From: Verrucomicrobiota bacterium
Lineage (GTDB): Bacteria > Verrucomicrobiota > Verrucomicrobiia > Limisphaerales > PALSA-1396
DNA: 64,000 nt
Direction: 5' to 3'
NCBI GenBank assembly: GCA_016200005.1
Contig: JACQFP010000085.1
Location: 1-64,000, forward strand
How positions within the stretch are numbered: position 1 is the stretch's first letter; the number at the start of each line of letters is the position of its first letter. Shown here piece by piece: positions 27,184-35,340 of this stretch. The position numbers and the translations under genes were made by a program. Below the pieces are notes generated by a model. It saw nothing but the letters and a program-made list of their open reading frames with translations, ran no database searches and was not told the DNA's origin.

Positions 27184-27560
27184 GGTCTGGTTTTACCAGG
27201 ATTGGGCGGACGACGACACGTTATCAAGCGGTAAATCCAAAAGCAAGGCATCGGCGCAGGCAGGTTTCCCGAGCTGCAATCTGGCGGCCATCCGCATGGC
27301 CGGCCAGCAAAGAATAGCCGCGCTGGTTCGCAGGGATCACCGCCAGCGGACACCCAGTTTAGGCAGATTGCCGGCGCCTTGAATTCGTTGCGCGCTTCCT
27401 TTGTGGCGCCAGTAATGGCTGGAAGCAACTGCGCGATGCCCGCGGCGAATTTGCCGAACAGAAAGAGGAAGAGGAATAAGAAGGCGCATAATCCCAGCGC
27501 AACCAGCAGTTTGATTGAGCGGCTGACGTTGACGAATGTCATGCGTTCGCAGTCGCCCAT
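27180..27560 (-). pseudogene. fragment related to the HflK-like gene at 36311
   Basis: This 126-codon frame contains VALGLCAFLFLFLFLFGK, which closely matches VALGLYAFFFLFLFLFGK in the SPFH protein at 36311. At DNA level about 80 bp (27429-27511, minus) agree with 36719-36801 in most positions. Outside this segment neither side resembles that gene, and the rest is a Pro/Cys/Arg-rich sequence typical of a non-coding frame. I read it as a decayed duplicate or recombination remnant. It ends in an ATGA overlap with the TonB-like gene, so a small expressed membrane peptide is not excluded. Confidence 0.45.
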
Positions 27561-27862
27561 GACAATCTCCGACCCGGACTTTCTCGAGACGCTGCAACGG
27601 TTTCACGGTGCGGTGCTGAATTGAGGGCCGATCAACGCGCTACAATCACGGTTTATCGTTGGATCCTCGGCTTGATGAAATCAATAGCGCCTATACCTCA
27701 AGGCGCAGCGCCCCAGGGCCGCAACCAAAGATACGCCGCCTTCAGGTTGCAGACGGTGGTGTTTCCCAAGGCGGTCCAACATTGAGGTTGCCCCATCCAT
27801 TCGCCTTAGCGCCGGAACAATCTGAAGCTTGAACGCCAACTTTGTTTGTTTGCACGGCTATT
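27561..27862. other. intergenic region without a gene, 302 bp
   Basis: No frame here has coding character and I see no RNA gene. The segment contains short GC-rich imperfect repeats around 27700-27790 (GGCGCAGCG, GGCGGT words) and may be debris of dispersed repeats, continuing the degenerate stretch to its left. It should also contain whatever terminator the esterase gene uses, but no stem with a T-tract is apparent. Confidence 0.4.
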
Positions 27863-28867
27863 TCAAAATTGTTTCAGGAACTGCACCATCTTCTCATAAG
27901 TCCTGGCGGCAATCTCCGCATCGTTCCGCCCAAAACCGTGGCCGCCGTCGGGGATGGTGATGAACTCGTGCTTCACGCCCTTGGCGGTGAGTTCCTTGTC
28001 CATCATCACGGAAAGTTCGTAGGGCACGTCCGTGTCTTTGGTGCCATGAATCAGCAAGGTGGGCGGGTAATCCCTGGTGACGTTGCGCACAGGACAAAAC
28101 GGGTCAAACGCCTTGGATTGTGTGACGGGGTCGAGGCCGGCTACGATTTTTGGCCAAAGGCCGTTCTGGCGGCAATAGAGGTAAAGATTCCCGCCGGGCT
28201 TCCACGCATCTTCCTTTGATACGAGTGGTTTCGTGCGGTAGAACGCGTCCGGTTCGCCGTACCATTTGCCGGTGATGTCGCCGTAACCCCAGAACGAAAC
28301 GAGCGCCTTGGGCCGGGGCTTGACGCGATAACCCGCGACCTGAGTCAGATAACCTCCCGCCGATTGTCCCATCACCACAATCTCCTTCGGGTCGATATGA
28401 AACAGCGCAGATCCTTTCTCATGCACCCAGTTGCAAGCGTCTTCCAGGTCTTCGAGGATCGCCGGCAACTTCACTTGCGGCGCGAGACGATAGTCGATGG
28501 AGACGACAGCATAACCGGCCTTGAGCAACACGTCGAAGAGCGAGCCGGGTCTTGTGGATGCCCCACGACCGCCCATCATCAACGCGCCGCCGTGAATGAA
28601 AATCACGACTGGTTTCACCTTCTCGTCGGCAGAACGATATACATCGGCCTGAAGCGAGTTGGTTGAGTTGGCGAAGGATTTGTACGTGTAGGTCTTCTTG
28701 ATTATGCTCACCTCGTCAGCAAGTGCGGTGAGCGGCAAGGTAGTCGCGCCAAGGAGGCAGCCAATCCACAACAGATTGCGCGAGAATCGGGCGGCGCTTG
28801 AGGTCGATTGTTTCACCAGGCGACAGGCAATTGAATTTTGTTGAACAATATCTGGACGCTTTGTCAT
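27863..28867 (-). CDS. secreted alpha/beta-hydrolase (carboxylesterase family)
   Basis: The 334-residue protein has an N-terminal hydrophobic export segment (about 30-50) and a complete hormone-sensitive-lipase/BD-FAE-like hydrolase domain. The oxyanion motif HGGALMMGG, the nucleophile elbow GQSAGG with its Ser, the acid in GTKDTDVPYE and the His in GGHGFG are all present. It should hydrolyse small esters in the periplasm or outside; substrate unknown. It lies 3 bp downstream of the gene starting at 29620 on the same strand, so the two are probably co-transcribed. Confidence 0.9.
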   Translation of the reverse strand: MTKRPDIVQQNSIACRLVKQSTSSAARFSRNLLWIGCLLGATTLPLTALADEVSIIKKTYTYKSFANSTNSLQADVYRSADEKVKPVVIFIHGGALMMGGRGASTRPGSLFDVLLKAGYAVVSIDYRLAPQVKLPAILEDLEDACNWVHEKGSALFHIDPKEIVVMGQSAGGYLTQVAGYRVKPRPKALVSFWGYGDITGKWYGEPDAFYRTKPLVSKEDAWKPGGNLYLYCRQNGLWPKIVAGLDPVTQSKAFDPFCPVRNVTRDYPPTLLIHGTKDTDVPYELSVMMDKELTAKGVKHEFITIPDGGHGFGRNDAEIAARTYEKMVQFLKQF

Positions 28868-28870
28868 GTG

Positions 28871-29620
28871 CTAAGGAGCAAAGTGGTTTATCTGTTCCGG
28901 CTCGCCAAAAGCGCCCTTCTGGCCAAAGGCAACCACACGGACGATCAAATCGTGAAGGCCATCGAGTCTGATAGTGCCGCCATTCTGTCCGCTTAAACGC
29001 GAGACGCCACTGATGGGCGAGTCACCTCTGGCCTTCGGATGAATGGTGCCGACCAGACGCCCATTGTCCATGTGCCGCAGTCCGTTCGGGATTCGAAACA
29101 ACACCCAGTTCCATTTCTGGTTTTTGGCTGCCGCGGGGATCGAGCCGCCATCCACCGCAATCGGCTCCGGCAATGTGCCCGTTAAAAAGTTGAAGTAGCG
29201 CGGATCGCCCTTGGCGTCGAGGAATGCGCCATCGCCATAAACCTGCATCAAGATGTCGATGACGTGTTCGCTGGCCCAGGTCGGATACAATTCATCCGCC
29301 GTGTTGAATTTAATGCCCGCAACTTTCACGGCGGCGTGACCGGCGATGGTGATCGGCTCCGTGGGATGGTCGCCACCCGTCAGGATTTTCAGAGAGGCGA
29401 CCCAATTCGTGCTCACCGGTTTCAACGCGTCGTCGGTGCTGATGAAATGGACTTTCTTGCCGGCGTTGGCGGTGGGCGGCCATTGCTCCGGATTAAACGG
29501 TCCGGTTTGTCCACACAGCTTACCAGTGATCACCAGCAATAGCAGAAAACTGAATGATAACCCCAGCCGATGAAGCCGCGCGCGAGAAGACTGAAGGCTC
29601 ATGCTCAGAGGGATTTTCAT
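28871..29620 (-). CDS. secreted protein of unknown function
   Basis: From ATG 29620 the protein has 249 residues, with a signal peptide (about 15-36, ending CGQ). The mature part includes GPFNPEQWPPTANAGKKVHF, a stretch with DGLHDLIVRVVAFG and several Gly-rich turns, and may be a beta-sandwich that binds carbohydrate. No catalytic motif is recognised. It is probably the first gene of a pair with the esterase, which could share its substrate; this is inferred from position only. Confidence 0.6.
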   Translation of the reverse strand: MKIPLSMSLQSSRARLHRLGLSFSFLLLLVITGKLCGQTGPFNPEQWPPTANAGKKVHFISTDDALKPVSTNWVASLKILTGGDHPTEPITIAGHAAVKVAGIKFNTADELYPTWASEHVIDILMQVYGDGAFLDAKGDPRYFNFLTGTLPEPIAVDGGSIPAAAKNQKWNWVLFRIPNGLRHMDNGRLVGTIHPKARGDSPISGVSRLSGQNGGTIRLDGLHDLIVRVVAFGQKGAFGEPEQINHFAP

Positions 29621-29666
29621 AGCGCGAAAATTATTGGACGGAATCCTTACGGGCAAACAAAAAAGG

Positions 29667-30170
29667 TCACGGTCCGAGCGTTCTGACGGTGTCCACGTGC
29701 GTGATGCGCCAGGTGCCGTCGATTTTCTTGAGCTGGATCTTCAACTCCTGCACGCCGAAATCGCGCTGACCAGATTGGGTGACTTTGGCGGTCAGTTCGG
29801 CGGTGGCGGATTGCCTCTCCGCATCCAGACCCACATTGATGTCGAGGAACTCGACGCGCAAGCCGCTGATCTGGGAACGGACTGCCAGGGCGATCTGCAG
29901 GATTTCGTCGCGTCCGTGGATTGAGCGTCCGCCCTCAGCGGGTACCTGGACATTGATTTCAGCGTCCGTGCTGAAAAGGCCGGCCAATTTGTTGGCGCTG
30001 GCGAGGCGGCTGAGCGGTTTTTCGTTCGCCGGGAACGAAGTGACTTCGGCGAGGTCCGCGAGCAGAAGGCGGACTCTTTTTTCCTCGCTGGGGAAGAATT
30101 TCTGATAGCCGAGAAAACCGAGCCATCCGGCAAGGATGATCAGGACAACATAAAAAATCTTTTTTACCAC
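29667..30170 (-). CDS. membrane-anchored NTF2/SnoaL-like protein
   Basis: The 167-residue product starts at GTG 30170 with GGAAAG six nt upstream, and overlaps the lepB stop by 7 bp. The N-terminus is a transmembrane helix (about 5-22). The rest is a single alpha/beta domain whose strands (LRVEFLDINVGL, SATAELTAKVTQ, IQLKKIDGTWRITHVDTV) resemble the NTF2-like/SnoaL fold. It has no obvious catalytic residues. Translational coupling to signal peptidase suggests joint expression, not necessarily joint function. Confidence 0.7.
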   Translation of the reverse strand: MVKKIFYVVLIILAGWLGFLGYQKFFPSEEKRVRLLLADLAEVTSFPANEKPLSRLASANKLAGLFSTDAEINVQVPAEGGRSIHGRDEILQIALAVRSQISGLRVEFLDINVGLDAERQSATAELTAKVTQSGQRDFGVQELKIQLKKIDGTWRITHVDTVRTLGP

Positions 30171-30685
30171 AATATCTTTCCCGCAATTCTGTGTGCCTTG
30201 ACGACCCCGTGGGCATGAGTGAACTGGTCGGTGGCGCGATTGTCGCCGATGGCCAGGTATTCGTCGTCGGCCAGATGGCGGGGCGGCTCTTCCCACGGTT
30301 CTCTTTTCACGACATACGGTTCGTCCAGCGGCCGGCTGTTTATCATTACCATACCCCGCTCGATGGAATAAGTTTCGCCGGGCAAACCGATGATGCGTTT
30401 CAAGTACACGATGTGCATGCCGGTGGTCTTGATGGCGACAACATCGCCGCGTTTGGGTTTGCTCCAGACGTAGGCCAGCCGGTTGATGAAGTTGATTCTG
30501 CCGTCGCGATAAGTCGGCTCCATGCTGATGCCCTCGATGCGTGCCGGCACGAGCACAAACCCGAAGATGACCACCGAACCCACGATCACGATGATCAGAC
30601 GAACCAGCGTGCGTTTCGGGCGCCGGCCAATGACGATCCGCATCCACCAGGGTGGCGATTCCGAGGTTGGTTTCTCCGCGTGCAT
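30164..30685 (-). CDS. lepB: signal peptidase I
   Basis: This 173-residue inner-membrane serine protease removes signal peptides from exported proteins. One transmembrane helix (about 26-46) precedes the catalytic domain. Ser54 in GISMEPT is the nucleophile and Lys96 in YLKRIIGLPGE the general base; the substrate-pocket box LADDEYLAIGDNRATDQF completes the family pattern. ATG 30685 is chosen because the open frame upstream (to 30799) has no family sequence. Single-helix, short signal peptidases of this type are common outside the Proteobacteria. Confidence 0.93.
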   Translation of the reverse strand: MHAEKPTSESPPWWMRIVIGRRPKRTLVRLIIVIVGSVVIFGFVLVPARIEGISMEPTYRDGRINFINRLAYVWSKPKRGDVVAIKTTGMHIVYLKRIIGLPGETYSIERGMVMINSRPLDEPYVVKREPWEEPPRHLADDEYLAIGDNRATDQFTHAHGVVKAHRIAGKILW

Positions 30686-30833
30686 GATTGTTACGGTTCC
30701 CCGCAGTGCTCGTGCAAGTCTGTTTACGAGATAGCGGAGCAACAGGCAATCGGAAAGGCGAATCAGACGAGAGACATCGCTCTCGAGAAGGCAAATCAAA
30801 ACTCAATGAATTCTTTAGATTATCCTGCCTGCT

Positions 30834-31649
30834 TCAAATCACCACGCCCGCTTGTGGGGCGACGGCTAATGTGTAGCGGCCCTTCAGCCTCCTCAATCGA
30901 ACCGGTGCTCCGAACGCCCGGGAAAGTTGTCGGGAGCTTAAAACCATCGGCCTCTTACCTACGGCCAGCAGACGGCCATTCTTCAGAATGAGGACATGGA
31001 AAAAGACCGGCATGATTTCTTCCACGTGATGGGTCACTTGCACCAGCGCCGGCGCCGCTTTCCGGCGACCCAGGCGCTGGAGAAATTGCAGGAAGTGTTC
31101 GCGGGCGACGGGGTCGAGACCGGCGCACGGTTCATCGAGAATCAAGAGCCGCGGATTGGCCATGAGCGCGCGACCGATGAGCACGCGTTGTCGTTCGCCC
31201 TGCGAGAGATAAAGCCAGGGACGTTCGGCAAGGTGCGCGCACTCGATTTGTTTCAAAATGCGCATCCCGCGCACGCGGTCGGCGGCCGTGACGCGCCCCC
31301 ACAGATCTATCATGGCGTATTTGCCGCTGACGACGGTTTCCAGCGCTGGCTCGGCAGCCGCCATCATTTGGCGAATGCTTGAACTGACGAGGCCGATTTG
31401 CTTTCGCAACTCGCGCCAGTCTGTGTGCCCATAACGGTGGCCAAGGACTTCAATTTCTCCAGCGGTCGGCATCAGATAGCCCGCCAGCGCGCTCAATAAT
31501 GAAGTCTTGCCAGAACCATTTGCGCCGAGGATGACCCAGTGCTGACCGCGTTCGACTCGCCAGGAGAGATCGTCCAGGATCAGCGTGTCGCCGCGTTGGA
31601 TGCGCAAGCGAGCGACGGCCAACGTCGGTGGTTGACGGTTTCGTTTCAT
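30834..31649 (-). CDS. ABC transporter ATP-binding protein (ModF/YlmA-like)
   Basis: The 271-residue ATPase has a Walker A GANGSGKTS, the signature LSQGERQRV, a Walker B LLILDEPCAGLDP and a switch His in VTHHVEEI. The form LSQGE and HHVEEI are typical of ModF-like or YlmA-like soluble ATPases that are not coupled to an adjacent permease, and none is adjacent here. The C-terminal part (LRRLKGRYTLAV) is a short extension. ATG 31649 starts 22 bp after the stop of the bactofilin gene upstream. Function beyond ATP hydrolysis is unknown. Confidence 0.88.
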   Translation of the reverse strand: MKRNRQPPTLAVARLRIQRGDTLILDDLSWRVERGQHWVILGANGSGKTSLLSALAGYLMPTAGEIEVLGHRYGHTDWRELRKQIGLVSSSIRQMMAAAEPALETVVSGKYAMIDLWGRVTAADRVRGMRILKQIECAHLAERPWLYLSQGERQRVLIGRALMANPRLLILDEPCAGLDPVAREHFLQFLQRLGRRKAAPALVQVTHHVEEIMPVFFHVLILKNGRLLAVGKRPMVLSSRQLSRAFGAPVRLRRLKGRYTLAVAPQAGVVI

Positions 31650-31671
31650 GAAGGAGAAATTGTCCAAGGCG

Positions 31672-32376
31672 CTACATGACGCCACCAATTTTCATGGCGC
31701 CGACCACGACCGCGCCGCTCTCGACGACCAGCCCGCGCGCTGCTATGTCGCCGAAGAATCGCGCCGTGGATTTGAGCAACACCGTGCCTTCAGCCATAAG
31801 TTTGCCCACGAGTTCGCCGCCGATCTCCGCGCCGCCACACTTGATTTCCGGCCAGCGAAAATAGTTGCCTTCGGGAATGATCAATCGTCCGGTGGTGAAA
31901 CTGCCTTTGATGTTCGCCGTGGAATAAATGGTCAGCGAATTGACGGCATTGAGCTTGCCGAGGAATTTGCCCTTGATGATGGCGGTGCCGACCATCGCCT
32001 CGGTGTTGAAGAGATAGCCTTTCTCCTCGATGACGAACCGGCCGTGCGTGCGGAAATTCTTGGACTCGGCGTGGGCGATGGTGTAGTCGCGCAAATCGAC
32101 GTGCGCACTGCAACGCTTGCACATGGTGGATTCGGCGGTGGCCGGCGCTTCCAGCGTGGTGCCGCATTGGAAACAGATGACCTGCTTTTGTTCGATGACG
32201 GGCAGGCGTGTCTTGGCGGCCGGTTTGGCTTTGGTCACCGGTGCGCGGACTTCCTGGACCAGGAAATGCGCGTGGCACTTTTTGCAGATGGTGGAATAGG
32301 CGCTGGCGGGCTCCAGTTGCAGGTTACCGCACTGGGGGCAGGCCACGCGGACCTTGTCCTGTTTCTTCGCCGGCAT
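31672..32376 (-). CDS. bactofilin-like protein with two zinc ribbons
   Basis: This 234-residue protein has two N-terminal zinc-ribbon motifs: CPQC with CKKC (about residues 13-34) and CFQC with CKRC (about 68-90). They are followed by a bactofilin (polymer-forming) beta-helix with IIKGKFLGKLNAVNSLTIY and ANIKGSFTTGRLIIP. Bactofilins polymerise into cytoskeletal filaments near the membrane. The duplicated zinc ribbon is not part of ordinary bactofilins and may bind nucleic acid or protein. It follows the plain bactofilin gene by 34 bp on the same strand. Confidence 0.82.
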   Translation of the reverse strand: MPAKKQDKVRVACPQCGNLQLEPASAYSTICKKCHAHFLVQEVRAPVTKAKPAAKTRLPVIEQKQVICFQCGTTLEAPATAESTMCKRCSAHVDLRDYTIAHAESKNFRTHGRFVIEEKGYLFNTEAMVGTAIIKGKFLGKLNAVNSLTIYSTANIKGSFTTGRLIIPEGNYFRWPEIKCGGAEIGGELVGKLMAEGTVLLKSTARFFGDIAARGLVVESGAVVVGAMKIGGVM

Positions 32377-32410
32377 TCAATGTCCACCCCGTGGGTGAAT
32401 TCCCGGCGGC

Positions 32411-32839
32411 TTAACGCGCACCCAGTTTGTGAAGCTCAGGGGACTTGGGCGCTTCGGCTGCACGCGGGGCGGCTGCCGGCGTGGGCACGGCCTTGTTGGG
32501 GTTCACCTCGGTCTTGCCGACATACGTCACCCCTTCCTCAATGGTCAGCTTGGAGGCGCGAATGTCCCCGAACAATTCCGTCTTGGCTTTGATTTCAATT
32601 TTGTCCTTGGCGGTGATGTTGCCGGTGACTTTGCCGCGCACCGTGACAGTGTTGACGTTGATGTTGCCGTTGATGACGGCATTTTCGCCGAGGCTCAGCG
32701 TGCCGTCGGAGTGGATTTCACCGTCCAGTTTGCCGTCGAAATTCATTTCACCGGTAAATTTGAGGTTGCCCTTGATCTCCACGTCGGAGGCCAGCACGTT
32801 TTTTGAAGAATTGCCTGTTGTATTCATGTTGTTGTCCAT
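32411..32839 (-). CDS. bactofilin
   Basis: From ATG 32839 this is a 142-residue bactofilin. A short polar N-terminus precedes the right-handed beta-helix core (VEIKGNLKFTGEMNFDGKLDGEI, VINGNINVNTVTVRGKVTGNI, with evenly spaced hydrophobic and glycine residues). A Pro/Ala-rich tail of about 25 residues follows. Bactofilins form filaments that organise cell shape or envelope enzymes. The longer frame to 32890 is not supported. Together with the zinc-ribbon bactofilin it forms a small cytoskeletal unit. Confidence 0.88.
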   Translation of the reverse strand: MDNNMNTTGNSSKNVLASDVEIKGNLKFTGEMNFDGKLDGEIHSDGTLSLGENAVINGNINVNTVTVRGKVTGNITAKDKIEIKAKTELFGDIRASKLTIEEGVTYVGKTEVNPNKAVPTPAAAPRAAEAPKSPELHKLGAR

Positions 32840-32935
32840 TTTTTGATTGATGATTTGTTTGTGGTACTCCAACGGCAACGCGACTGTCAACGGGTTTGTG
32901 CCAGGAATTCCCTTGGTGCGGCGTTCGCGCTTTTT

Positions 32936-33439
32936 TCAAAGTTTGCGGATCGCCTCCCAGAGTGGCTGCAGATCGGGATCGTTGAGGGCCATCTCTTTGA
33001 TTCTCTCTTTCCTGCCAATTCTCAGGGCGCGCTTGAGCCAGGTCAGCGCCTCCTCAAACTGGTTCAACTGACAGGCGTAGCAGGCGAGGTTGTATGGAAT
33101 GATCATCTCTTTAGGGAACTTTTCATGGGCCGGGAGTAACGCCTCCCACGCCGCATGCAGTCCGCCGTCTGGCGCGCGACGCAAGGCGTAAGCTTGATGT
33201 ACCCAGCCGGAAGAGCGCTTTGGCGCACGGCGGACCAGCAGGCGGGCAGCTTCCAAAGCCGCCCCCCAGCTTTTTTCTTCGGCGCAAATCAGCCAGCGAA
33301 CTTCCAGCACGTCCGGATGGTTCTGTTGCGCCATCGTTATCTTCCCAAGCTCCGTCCGGGCTTCGACGTTATTGCCCAGTTCCAACCAGCCAATCGCGGC
33401 CCTCAAATAATGGATGTCGGGTGGTTCAAGTGATTGCAT
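32936..33439 (-). CDS. TPR-like repeat protein
   Basis: The 167-residue product from ATG 33439 is almost entirely helical with TPR/SEL-like helix pairs: YLRAAIGWLELGNNVEARTEL, WGAALEAARLLVRRAP and YNLACYACQLNQFEEALTWLKRAL. It has no signal peptide or membrane helix, so it is probably a cytoplasmic scaffold. The partner cannot be read from the sequence. It is divergent from the dienelactone hydrolase gene at 33606; the 166 bp between them should hold both promoters. Confidence 0.75.
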   Translation of the reverse strand: MQSLEPPDIHYLRAAIGWLELGNNVEARTELGKITMAQQNHPDVLEVRWLICAEEKSWGAALEAARLLVRRAPKRSSGWVHQAYALRRAPDGGLHAAWEALLPAHEKFPKEMIIPYNLACYACQLNQFEEALTWLKRALRIGRKERIKEMALNDPDLQPLWEAIRKL

Positions 33440-33605
33440 CACGCAAATGTTAATGTGCTGGCTCGCTTCGTGGAATAGCAATCGCAGCGGCCGGAGTTCG
33501 CCAGGCATTTATTCCACGAGGCAAGCGGCTGACAACGACGGTGCACAGTCCTCGGGAAGTTGGCCGTTGGCTTTTTGCCATGTTCCGAGCTAACCTTGCT
33601 CCCGT

Positions 33606-34382
33606 ATGAAAACTTCAATCCTCGTTCTGCTGGCTTTGGCATGGACGCTGGCCGCCAAAGCGCAACTGCACACTGAACCCGTGGAATACAAACAGGGCAA
33701 CACCAAGTTGGAAGGCTGGCTCGCCTACGACTCGTCGGTCAAGGGCAAGCGTCCCGGCGTGCTCATCGTTCATCAATGGAAAGGACTCACCGACTATGAA
33801 AAGAAACGCGCGGAGATGCTGGCGAAACTCGGCTACAACGTTTTTGCGTTGGATATTTACGGCAAAGGAGTGCGCCCAACAAATCCCAAAGACGCCGGCG
33901 CCGAGGCCGGCAAATACAAAAGCGACCGCGCTCTGTTGCGGGCGCGTGCCCAAGCCGGGTTGGCCATTCTGAAGCAACACGAACTAACCGATTCGAAACG
34001 CGTTGCCGCCATCGGGTATTGTTTTGGTGGCACGACGGTGATCGAACTGGCACGCAGCGGCGCTGACATCGCGGGCGTGGTGAGTTTTCACGGTGGACTG
34101 GATTCGCCGAAGCCGGAGGATGGCAAGAACATCAGATGCAAAGTGCTCGCGCTGCACGGCGCGGATGATCCATTTGTTCCGGCCAAAGACCTCGACGCGT
34201 TTGAAGCTGAAATGAAGCAGTCAGGCGTTGATTACCAGTTGGTAAAATACAAAGGCGCCGTCCATAGCTTCACGGACTGGAACGCCGGCAGCGACAATTC
34301 CAAGGGAGCGGCCTACAACAAGCGGGCCGACGAACAATCGTGGGAAGCGATGAAGCAGTTCTTTGCGAAGATTTTCAAATAG
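33606..34382 (+). CDS. secreted dienelactone hydrolase family protein
   Basis: This 258-residue protein has a signal peptide (about 1-19) and a dienelactone-hydrolase-type alpha/beta fold. The nucleophile is cysteine in GYCFGGT, the acid lies in HGADDPFVP and the histidine in GAVHSF, as in the family. Dienelactone hydrolases open lactones in aromatic degradation, but most paralogues, especially exported ones, have unknown substrates. A possible promoter is TTGGCT, 18 bp, TAACCT just before the start. Confidence 0.88.
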   Translation: MKTSILVLLALAWTLAAKAQLHTEPVEYKQGNTKLEGWLAYDSSVKGKRPGVLIVHQWKGLTDYEKKRAEMLAKLGYNVFALDIYGKGVRPTNPKDAGAEAGKYKSDRALLRARAQAGLAILKQHELTDSKRVAAIGYCFGGTTVIELARSGADIAGVVSFHGGLDSPKPEDGKNIRCKVLALHGADDPFVPAKDLDAFEAEMKQSGVDYQLVKYKGAVHSFTDWNAGSDNSKGAAYNKRADEQSWEAMKQFFAKIFK

Positions 34383-34384
34383 CT

Positions 34385-34456
34385 CAAGCACCCAATTACC
34401 CAAGCACCTAAGCACCCAAACACCCAACTTGGGTCGTTGGGTATTTGGGTGTTTTC
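34385..34456. repeat. palindromic TTGGGT-unit intergenic repeat, copy 1
   Basis: The left arm repeats CACCCAA-like units, the right arm TTGGGT and TTTGGGTG units, so the element can fold into a long imperfect hairpin. It fills the gap between the dienelactone hydrolase stop and rsmD. Similar elements occur at 45861 and 49220, with the same 6-8 bp unit but different arm lengths and spacers. Confidence 0.75.
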
Positions 34457-34459
34457 ACC

Positions 34460-35074
34460 ATGCGCATCACAGGCGGCCAAGCCGGCGGACGGATATTGAA
34501 AGTGCCCAAGGGATTCGACGTGCGCCCCACGCCGGACCTCGTCAAACAAGCTGTTTTCAACAGCCTCGGCGGGCGCGTCGTTGGCGCGTACGTGCTGGAA
34601 CTGTTTGCGGGCACTGGCGCGTTGAGTCTGGAATGTCTCAGTCGCGGCGCGGCACGGGCCGTTTGCGTGGAAAAGGCCCATCGTCACGCGCAGGCCATCC
34701 GACAAAATCTGCAAACCGCATCGCTGTCCGCGGAGAAGCTGGATGTGCGCGTTCAGGATGTGTTTGTCGCCATCGCGCAATTGACCGCCGCCGAGCGCCG
34801 GTTTGATCTGATCCTTGCCGACCCGCCTTACGGCGAAAAAAACGTTGGCCGCCGGTCCACTTCATTTGCGCAACGGCTGCTGGATGACACAAACCTTCCC
34901 AGACTGCTCGCTACCGGCGGGCTATTCGTGCTTGGCCACACCAAACGCGATACGTTGAGCATTCCCGATGATTGGCACGAAGTGAAAGCACTGAAGCACG
35001 GTGACAGCCTGATGCGTTTTTTTCATTTACCGGAGCTGCATGAAAAGCCGAAAACTGAAATGGTGAAAATCTGA
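34460..35074 (+). CDS. rsmD: 16S rRNA (guanine(966)-N2)-methyltransferase RsmD
   Basis: RsmD methylates G966 of 16S rRNA in the assembling small subunit. The family start MRITGGQAGGRIL, the SAM motif LELFAGTGALSLE and the catalytic ADPPYG are present in a protein of 204 residues, the usual size. I start at ATG 34460, which begins the conserved block. The in-frame TTG at 34445 lies inside the palindromic repeat, which would add five non-conserved residues. Confidence 0.93.
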   Translation: MRITGGQAGGRILKVPKGFDVRPTPDLVKQAVFNSLGGRVVGAYVLELFAGTGALSLECLSRGAARAVCVEKAHRHAQAIRQNLQTASLSAEKLDVRVQDVFVAIAQLTAAERRFDLILADPPYGEKNVGRRSTSFAQRLLDDTNLPRLLATGGLFVLGHTKRDTLSIPDDWHEVKALKHGDSLMRFFHLPELHEKPKTEMVKI

Positions 35075-35085
35075 AATGTCAGGGT

Positions 35086-35234
35086 TTCAACTTTCAGAAT
35101 TTCTGCTTTTTCCCAAGTGTGCATCCAAACGCACAGTTCCCAAACTCGCCAGCTTTGACTAACTTCCGGCGCGATTCAGATGGCATTGGACAAATCTGAA
35201 ATTCTGAAAGCTGAAAAGCTGAAATTGATTTCTG
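35086..35234. repeat. imperfect intergenic inverted repeat with CTGAAA units
   Basis: A left arm near 35094 (TTTCAACTTTCAGAATTTC) is matched by the right arm near 35197 (GAAATTCTGAAAG and then TGAAA). The spacer is about 85 bp. The units CTGAAA and TTCAG recur several times on both sides. It sits between rsmD and an ABC permease gene and has the same design, repeated short words in inverted arms, as the other intergenic palindromes, with a different word. Confidence 0.55.
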
Positions 35235-35292
35235 TTTTCTCCTTTCTGAGTTTGGCTTTGTGGTTTTAGCTTTTCCCGGCTTGGGAATAGCA

Positions 35293-35320
35293 TTGCAATC
35301 AGCCATCGGTTTCGTAAAAT
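35293..35320 (+). promoter_or_regulatory. possible sigma-70 promoter for the permease/SPFH operon
   Basis: TTGCAA (35293-35298) and TAAAAT (35315-35320) are separated by 16 bp, ahead of the ATG at 35341. The predicted RNA would have a leader of about 14 nt. Start context shows no Shine-Dalgarno sequence, as for many genes here. Confidence 0.35.
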
Positions 35321-35340
35321 CCGTGGCATAATCGACCGAC

